Assembly (NCBI RefSeq): GCF_018424685.1
Contig: NZ_QTKX01000002.1
Location: 1-64,000 of the forward strand
DNA: 64,000 nt
Direction: 5' to 3'
From: Mesobacillus boroniphilus
GTDB taxonomy: Bacteria > Bacillota > Bacilli > Bacillales > Cytobacillaceae
Both the position numbers and the translations under genes were made by a program. The notes below the pieces were generated by a model. The model saw nothing but the letters and a program-made list of their open reading frames with translations, did no database searches and was not told the DNA's origin. Of the stretch, positions 59,219 to 64,000 are shown piece by piece; position 1 is the first letter of the stretch; each line of letters starts with the position of its first letter.

Positions 59219-59548
59219 ATGAAAGTGGGAAAATCAATGGAGCTTCAGCAGTTTATTTATGTTCTTCGTCTTTTGCCTGAGTATCTGGTGGAAAGCAACT
59301 GGACGGCTGAGACTAATGAGGTTGTCGGAAGGCATTTTGAAAGCTTGAAAATTCTTTTGGAGCAAGATACTGTCATAATGGCAGGAAGAACAACGACTAT
59401 GGATGATTCTTCCTTTGGCATTGTGGTGTTTAAAGCTGAATCCGAGGTAGAAGCTGAGAAGCTCATGTTAAGTGACCCTGCGGTAGCAGGGGGAGTTATG
59501 ACGGCGGAGCTTCATCCTTTTCGAGTTGCTTTATCGAATTTGCGATAG
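59219..59548 (+). CDS. YciI-like (YCII-related domain) protein
   Basis: The 109-aa protein has the YCII pattern: FIYVLRLLPEYLVESNWTAE, HFESLKILLEQDTVIMAGRT, and DPAVAGGVMTAELHPFRVAL. The family has a dimeric ferredoxin-like fold with unclear enzymatic role. The ATG at 59219 has GGTGAT 8 nt upstream; another in-frame ATG at 59237 would remove six residues. It is followed by a repeat fragment and a terminator. Confidence 0.82.
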   Translation: MKVGKSMELQQFIYVLRLLPEYLVESNWTAETNEVVGRHFESLKILLEQDTVIMAGRTTTMDDSSFGIVVFKAESEVEAEKLMLSDPAVAGGVMTAELHPFRVALSNLR

Positions 59549-59571
59549 AAGTATAATATTAACGGATTGGT

Positions 59572-59588
59572 GTCCAGCTTCGGCTCAA
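59572..59588 (+). repeat. fragment of the dispersed repeat
   Basis: TGTCCAGCTTCGGCT resembles the first bases of the 122-bp repeat family; the rest is absent. Confidence 0.4.
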
Positions 59589-59598
59589 TAACAAAAAA

Positions 59599-59637
59599 CA
59601 AAGGCTTCAGGTGCAAAAACCTGAAGCCTTTGTTTTT
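59599..59637. terminator. strong bidirectional terminator
   Basis: CAAAGGCTTCAGG/CCTGAAGCCTTTG is a perfect 13-bp stem with T runs on both strands, between the YciI-like gene and a minus-strand remnant. Confidence 0.92.
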
Positions 59638-59642
59638 ATATT

Positions 59643-59762
59643 CTATTCGTATAAGAAATTCACGCCACCAAGTGAAGTGATCCCTTTATAAGTTGCATAA
59701 GCGTAAACGTTGTAATAAAAACCTTTTTCAAGCTCGAATCCTTTTGTAACCGCATATAAGTA
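59643..59762 (-). pseudogene. C-terminal remnant of an unknown protein
   Basis: On the minus strand an open frame reads YAVTKGFELEKGFYYNVYAY, ATYKGITSLGGVNFLYE-stop and is followed by a strong terminator. The upstream part is interrupted by a hairpin (about 59770-59822, CAATACCTTAACC/GGGTTTAAGGCATTG) with T runs. It looks like the end of a lost gene; I do not recognise it. The remaining bases to 60018 show nothing else. Confidence 0.4.
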
Positions 59763-60018
59763 TGAAAAAACCAATACCTTAACCATGTAATAATGGGTTT
59801 AAGGCATTGATTTTGTTTTTTTGCGGACCTCTGTTTGGGCTTCTCTCTTTTTTACCGTGTCAAAATAGTTTATAATTATCAGTAATTAGTAGATATTTTA
59901 AACATGAATTCTTTATAATAGATTATGTTATGGTTTTAACAAGGAACGGGAAGAGTGTGTTCCTAGGTAATATGCTTGTAGGAGCACCAACTCAAATATA
60001 GTGACAAGGAAGGGTATA

Positions 60019-61518
60019 ATGAGCAACGTACAGAAAGTAACAGACGTTATTTTAATAGGTGCCGGAGTCATGAGTGCAACGTTGGGATCCTTACTGAAAG
60101 AGTTAACACCGGAATGGGAAATAAAAGTGTTTGAAAAACTTTCTTCGGCAGGTGAAGAGAGCTCAAATGAGTGGAATAATGCGGGTACTGGGCATGCTGC
60201 CCTTTGTGAGTTGAATTATACACCTGAAAAATCCGATGGTTCGATAGATATTAGTAAGGCAATTAACGTAAATGAACAATTTCAGATTTCAAGGCAATTT
60301 TGGTCGTATCTTGTAAAAAGCAATTTGATTCGTAATCCCCAGGACTTCATCAGGCCGCTGCCTCATATGAGTTTAGTAGAAGGGGAAAATAATGTTGAGT
60401 TTTTGAAAAATAGATTTAAAGCGCTTTCAGATATCCCTATGTTTCAGGCAATGGAATACTCCGAAGATCCTGAAAAACTGAGGGAATGGATTCCGTTAGT
60501 CATGGAAGGCCGTACATCGAAAGATCCGATAGCGGCAACCAAAATTGACTCAGGAACGGATGTTAACTTCGGTGCGTTAACTCGCATGTTGTTTGAGCAT
60601 TTGGAGAGTAAGAACGTTGAGATTAACTATAGACATAGTGTAAAAGATATCAAACGTGTCAGTGATGGATCGTGGGAAGTGAAAGTGAAAAATCTTGAAA
60701 GTGGAGAAACTGAATCCCATTACGCGAAATTTGTTTTTATCGGAGGTGGGGGCGGCAGTTTGCCGTTGCTGCAAAAAACGGGTATTCCAGAATCAAAACA
60801 AATTGGTGGATTCCCGGTAAGCGGACTATTCATGGTTTGTAACAATCCTGAAGTTGTAGAGAAGCACCATGCAAAAGTGTATGGAAAAGCCAAGGTAGGG
60901 GCTCCTCCGATGTCCGTTCCGCATCTGGATACACGATTTATCGATAATATGAAGAGCTTGCTGTTTGGGCCGTTTGCAGGATTCTCACCAAAGTTCCTGA
61001 AAACAGGTTCGAATTTGGATTTGATCAATTCGGTTAAACCGAATAACGTCGTTACCATGCTCGCAGCAGGCGCCAAAGAGATGGCATTGACAAAATACCT
61101 CATCGAGCAAGTCATGTTATCACATGAAAAGCGTATGGAAGAGCTGCGAGAGTTTATTCCAAACGCCAAAAGCGAGGATTGGGGTATCGTAGTTGCAGGA
61201 CAGCGTGTACAGGTCATCAAGGATACGGACACTGGCAAAGGGACACTACAGTTCGGTACAGAGGTTGTAAGCGCCTCTGATGGCTCTGTAGCCGCATTGC
61301 TAGGTGCATCTCCTGGTGCATCTACAGCCGTAAACGTCATGCTGGAAGTGTTGGAAAAATGCTTCCCTGAGGAAATGTTTAAGTGGAAAGATAAAATAGA
61401 GGAAATGGTCCCAACTTATGGAGTGTCACTAGTGGACAACCCAGAGCTGTTCCATGAGATTCATGCTTCTACAGCAAAGACGCTTGGTCTTGTTGAAAAA
61501 GAAAGGGTCTATAGTTAA
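60019..61518 (+). CDS. mqo: malate:quinone oxidoreductase
   Basis: Mqo (499 aa) is an FAD-dependent peripheral membrane enzyme that oxidises malate to oxaloacetate and passes electrons to menaquinone. The N-terminal dinucleotide fold is [20 protein letters not shown], followed by [20 protein letters not shown], a strong Mqo signature. [20 protein letters not shown] is near the C-terminus. The ATG at 60019 has AAGGAAGGG upstream. It provides a bypass or complement to NAD-malate dehydrogenase. Confidence 0.96.
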   Translation: MSNVQKVTDVILIGAGVMSATLGSLLKELTPEWEIKVFEKLSSAGEESSNEWNNAGTGHAALCELNYTPEKSDGSIDISKAINVNEQFQISRQFWSYLVKSNLIRNPQDFIRPLPHMSLVEGENNVEFLKNRFKALSDIPMFQAMEYSEDPEKLREWIPLVMEGRTSKDPIAATKIDSGTDVNFGALTRMLFEHLESKNVEINYRHSVKDIKRVSDGSWEVKVKNLESGETESHYAKFVFIGGGGGSLPLLQKTGIPESKQIGGFPVSGLFMVCNNPEVVEKHHAKVYGKAKVGAPPMSVPHLDTRFIDNMKSLLFGPFAGFSPKFLKTGSNLDLINSVKPNNVVTMLAAGAKEMALTKYLIEQVMLSHEKRMEELREFIPNAKSEDWGIVVAGQRVQVIKDTDTGKGTLQFGTEVVSASDGSVAALLGASPGASTAVNVMLEVLEKCFPEEMFKWKDKIEEMVPTYGVSLVDNPELFHEIHASTAKTLGLVEKERVYS

Positions 61519-61533
61519 TTCTTTGGATCTAAA

Positions 61534-61573
61534 AAATAACCTTCAATCCATCTTTGGACTGAAGGTTATTTTA
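61534..61573. terminator. bidirectional terminator after mqo
   Basis: AAATAACCTTCA/TGAAGGTTATTT, with further pairing towards the loop, has A and T runs on both sides, serving mqo and the convergent DUF421 gene. Confidence 0.9.
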
Positions 61574-61642
61574 AATTTACCGGAAACTTAGGTTCCAAAA
61601 TAATAGTATAATCTGAAACTAAATCAACTCTAATGAGACTAA

Positions 61643-62347
61643 TCACTTATATAAAAAAACTTTAAAATTCTCTTTCTTATCCAGGGTGGCAAGCAGAACG
61701 TTTTTTACCTCTGTTTGATACAATCTTTCTAAAGTTGAAACAACCCAGCTTTCGTCCTTCTGAACTTGATGTAATACCTCGAAATGTATCTTACCTTCTT
61801 TAATGATTGTCCTGGGAAAATCGAATGGCTCTGATGCCATTTGGGTGGAGGAGGGTGTTAGTGGATCATATTTTGGATCTAAAAAAACGGATAATTTTCC
61901 GTCTGCCTCCCAAATCGCCAAAGCTACTTTCTTCACATCTTCTACTTTTTTTTCACGAAGCTCTTCCAATAAAACATCAATGGATATTTTAGCTTTATTC
62001 AATCCTTGATTAATTATTTCGCCGTTTTGGACAAGGGTAATCGGTGCGTGATTAACTAGCCTTCTAAACCATGGTAATTTAAGAATCATAAAAATCCCCG
62101 TTAGGTACAAGGCTAATAATACAGTGGTTGTGATAATCGATCCCTTTAGCCCAAGTTTTTCATCTGATAGGGGATGGGCAATAATGTTTCCTATTACCAA
62201 AGCAATAGCAAAATCCAGAGGCCTTAATTGGGAGATGGCACGTTGACCTAAGGCTCTAGTGACTATTAGCAGGAATAAAAAACCAACGACAGCTCTAAGA
62301 ACCCACTGAATGCTAGTTAACGTTTCCTGTCCTTGAAAAAAATCCAC
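61643..62347 (-). CDS. DUF421 (YetF-like) membrane protein
   Basis: The 234-aa protein belongs to the YetF/DUF421 family: three N-terminal TM segments (about 14-105 in total, with LGQRAISQLRPLDFAIALVI) and a cytoplasmic two-part DUF421 domain (ITLVQNGEIINQGLNKAKIS, LEELREKKVEDVKKV). Related YetF/2Duf proteins affect spore membrane properties and heat resistance. The start is GTG at 62347 with AAAAGGA upstream. Confidence 0.9.
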   Translation of the reverse strand: MDFFQGQETLTSIQWVLRAVVGFLFLLIVTRALGQRAISQLRPLDFAIALVIGNIIAHPLSDEKLGLKGSIITTTVLLALYLTGIFMILKLPWFRRLVNHAPITLVQNGEIINQGLNKAKISIDVLLEELREKKVEDVKKVALAIWEADGKLSVFLDPKYDPLTPSSTQMASEPFDFPRTIIKEGKIHFEVLHQVQKDESWVVSTLERLYQTEVKNVLLATLDKKENFKVFLYK

Positions 62348-62466
62348 TCAAGACACATCCTTTTCCCCAGAAGCTACGACTTAGTTTATCTCTCATGTCC
62401 TGCTATTAATCCGATTTATTGGATAAAAACGAGACTTACATCTAAGAATCGTACATAAATGCATAC

Positions 62467-62502
62467 AAAAGAAAGCCTACCCATAAAGTAAGCCTTTCTT
62501 TT
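62467..62502. terminator. bidirectional hairpin terminator
   Basis: AAAAGAAAGCCTAC/GTAAGCCTTTCTTTT with a CCATAAA loop (one mismatch) has T runs on both strands. Confidence 0.8.
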
Positions 62503-62537
62503 GTAGAATAAGAAAGTATAAAATTCAATTTGAGAAT

Positions 62538-62660
62538 TGTCCAGATCCAGCGCCTAGCCAGTTTTCATCCCTGTGTGTGCTGCCTCGAGTATATGTGATA
62601 AGCGTTACCTTAGCGGAGCTCAATACGCTTGACGGGGCTTAACAAGGCGCTTGCGCTTTT
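62538..62660 (+). repeat. dispersed repeat, divergent copy
   Basis: It starts TGTCCAGATCCAGCGCC and ends GGCGCTTGCGCTTTTT. The 5' part (GCCAGTTTTC...CCTCGAGTAT) matches the copy before soj, but the TGAAGTC/GACTTCA hairpin is missing. It lies at the 3' end of the MFS gene. Confidence 0.75.
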
Positions 62661-62665
62661 TTTAT

Positions 62666-63931
62666 TTAAGCTGGATTATTCTCTAGCTTTTTATTGAAAA
62701 CCTCTTTTCGCGTTCCGAATGCAAACCAAAAGTAAATCGCTGCCAACAATGATCCAATGGAAGAAAGGCCACAAAGGACTAGGTATCCTGTTTGATTACC
62801 GGCTACTTGTACAATATACATCGCAAACGGACCAAGTAAACTGATGCAAATGGAATTCGCCATGAACCCAAAGCTGTTCGCTAATCCTCGGACCTCAGGT
62901 TCTACCCTTTCCATCATGATCTTTGATTCGATGGGGGTGAGGCTGAACTTTGCTGATCGGAAAATTGCAAAGGCAATGATTGCAATCCAGATGTTCTGGG
63001 TGATTCCTAATAAAAGTACTGCTGGAATCGATAGTAAATGATAGAGAGATACGGTCTTTACATCAGAAAACCGATCGGTAATCTTTGAGTTATAAGACAT
63101 AAAAAATACGGTAGCCAATGTTCCACCAGCTAAAATAAAGCTTATATTTGAGGGAGATAAAGAAAACTTATGCAAAAAGAACAGGTTAATAAATGGAGCC
63201 AGAATGCCCAGACTCACTCCTCCAAGTATCTTTGACAGGCTGAAATTTATTATCGGCATGAGTGATTTAGGTTTATTTTTTACAATGGAAAATGGTGAAG
63301 TCCTTTTTATTTTTACTTTACGATGTTCTTTTAGAGATAATAATGGGACTAGGCTCAGAATCAATAGAATAGTGGGAATTGAGAGCGTAATCCGAATGCT
63401 GGATGTCTGGGATACCTGAAAAATCTCCTGGATGCTATCTGATATAATTCCGCCCAATAATGTGCCGATAAATGTAAAGAATGTACCAGTGCTAAAAGCA
63501 AATGTGAATAGATCTTTTTTTTCAACGGAGGTGGAATACTCAGTCAGCAAGGGCACAAAAGTAACAATCGATGCTGCATGACCTAGCCCTAGAACAAACC
63601 CCCAAAATGAAAGTGCAGCAGCATCAGAGACAAATAAATTTCCAATCAGAGCAAAAGAAAAAATGCTTACGCCCGCAATTACTCCTTTTTTCGAACCAGC
63701 ACGGTCTGAAAAAAGTCCAGCAGGAATATAAACCAATGCTTGTGCCATGAAGTTAAGACCAATTATTTTTCCTATGGCGATCTCGTCATTGACGATGCTA
63801 TATAAGAATAAGTTATACAAAATTAAGTGAACACCAAGACCCAGACAAAATATCATATTCCAAATGAGAATGGACTTTATATTTAAGGAATATGACCTGA
63901 ATTGTAAAAAGAATTTAAACAGCCCCGACAT
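62666..63931 (-). CDS. MFS transporter
   Basis: The 421-aa protein has about 12 membrane segments of the major facilitator superfamily. The loop 2-3 motif is GLFSDRAGSKKG (family G-x3-D-R-x-G-x-K/R-K/R). A central basic cytoplasmic loop (KEHRKVKIKRTSPF) separates the halves. The substrate is unknown; drug or sugar efflux are possible. The ATG has AAGGAG 9 nt upstream. Confidence 0.88.
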   Translation of the reverse strand: MSGLFKFFLQFRSYSLNIKSILIWNMIFCLGLGVHLILYNLFLYSIVNDEIAIGKIIGLNFMAQALVYIPAGLFSDRAGSKKGVIAGVSIFSFALIGNLFVSDAAALSFWGFVLGLGHAASIVTFVPLLTEYSTSVEKKDLFTFAFSTGTFFTFIGTLLGGIISDSIQEIFQVSQTSSIRITLSIPTILLILSLVPLLSLKEHRKVKIKRTSPFSIVKNKPKSLMPIINFSLSKILGGVSLGILAPFINLFFLHKFSLSPSNISFILAGGTLATVFFMSYNSKITDRFSDVKTVSLYHLLSIPAVLLLGITQNIWIAIIAFAIFRSAKFSLTPIESKIMMERVEPEVRGLANSFGFMANSICISLLGPFAMYIVQVAGNQTGYLVLCGLSSIGSLLAAIYFWFAFGTRKEVFNKKLENNPA

Positions 63932-64000
63932 TTATATCAACTCCTTCATAATATACAATTTACATATTATTCCTCGTGCTTTACGATAACAAGTAGGCAC

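Noticed and set aside
59643..59780. Complete 46-codon minus-strand gene starting ATG GTT AAG
   Set aside because: The would-be start lies inside a terminator-type hairpin, so it is kept only as a C-terminal remnant.

Overview
The window is the replication-origin region of a Bacillaceae chromosome (Firmicutes). Gene order and protein sequences are close to Bacillus subtilis. The dispersed 122-bp repeat family and HD-GYP gene suggest a soil or marine genus near Mesobacillus/Cytobacillus, but that is an inference.

Left arm (1-10995, all on the minus strand): the 5' end of a 16S rRNA gene with two promoters, a degenerate HD-GYP gene, then gyrA, gyrB, remB, recF, yaaA, dnaN and dnaA. oriC is bipartite, as in B. 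subtilis: a DnaA-box field upstream of dnaA (about 11126-11492), and a second field with DnaA-trios and an AT-rich unwinding region between dnaA and dnaN (about 9486-9643). Right arm (11861-48790, almost all on the plus strand): rpmH, rnpA, yidC/spoIIIJ, jag, mnmE, mnmG, rsmG, noc, soj, spo0J; a DUF554 gene, yyaC (minus), mscS, a DUF951 gene, yyaE; then ychF, rpsF-ssb-rpsR, yybS-gdpP-rplI, dnaB, purA, a tRNA cluster (Lys, Glu, Phe), an M23 cell-wall peptidase, walRKHIJ-htrC, a CxxH protein gene and rlmH. Both arms are transcribed away from oriC. Three parS sites (in spo0J, before ssb, in walK) fit Spo0J/SMC loading near the origin.

Conserved synteny ends abruptly at rlmH. The last 21 bp of rlmH recur with 18 matches at 50656-50676, the layout of SCC-type elements that integrate in the 3' end of this gene. 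The interval is AT-rich and holds a broken DUF3231 gene and a pair of unnamed membrane-protein genes. From 50.9 to 64 kb follow accessory genes in mixed orientation: a CBO0543-like membrane protein, a hydrolase remnant, an MDR oxidoreductase facing an SgrR-like regulator, GNAT, a PNPOx-like protein facing a MocR regulator, DegV, YciI-like, mqo, DUF421 and an MFS transporter.

Non-coding highlights: (i) tRNA 5' halves fused to a conserved hairpin element, once before tRNA-Lys and twice in 138-bp tandem units before tRNA-Phe; (ii) a dispersed structured 122-bp repeat, amplified in two perfect or near-perfect triplets and extended by an extra hairpin module in two copies; (iii) a five-copy 20/21-bp phased repeat after jag; (iv) DnaA-box clusters before mnmE and rlmH; (v) a perfect WalR box before the M23 gene; (vi) PurBoxes before purA and a LexA-like box before rpsF-ssb-rpsR.
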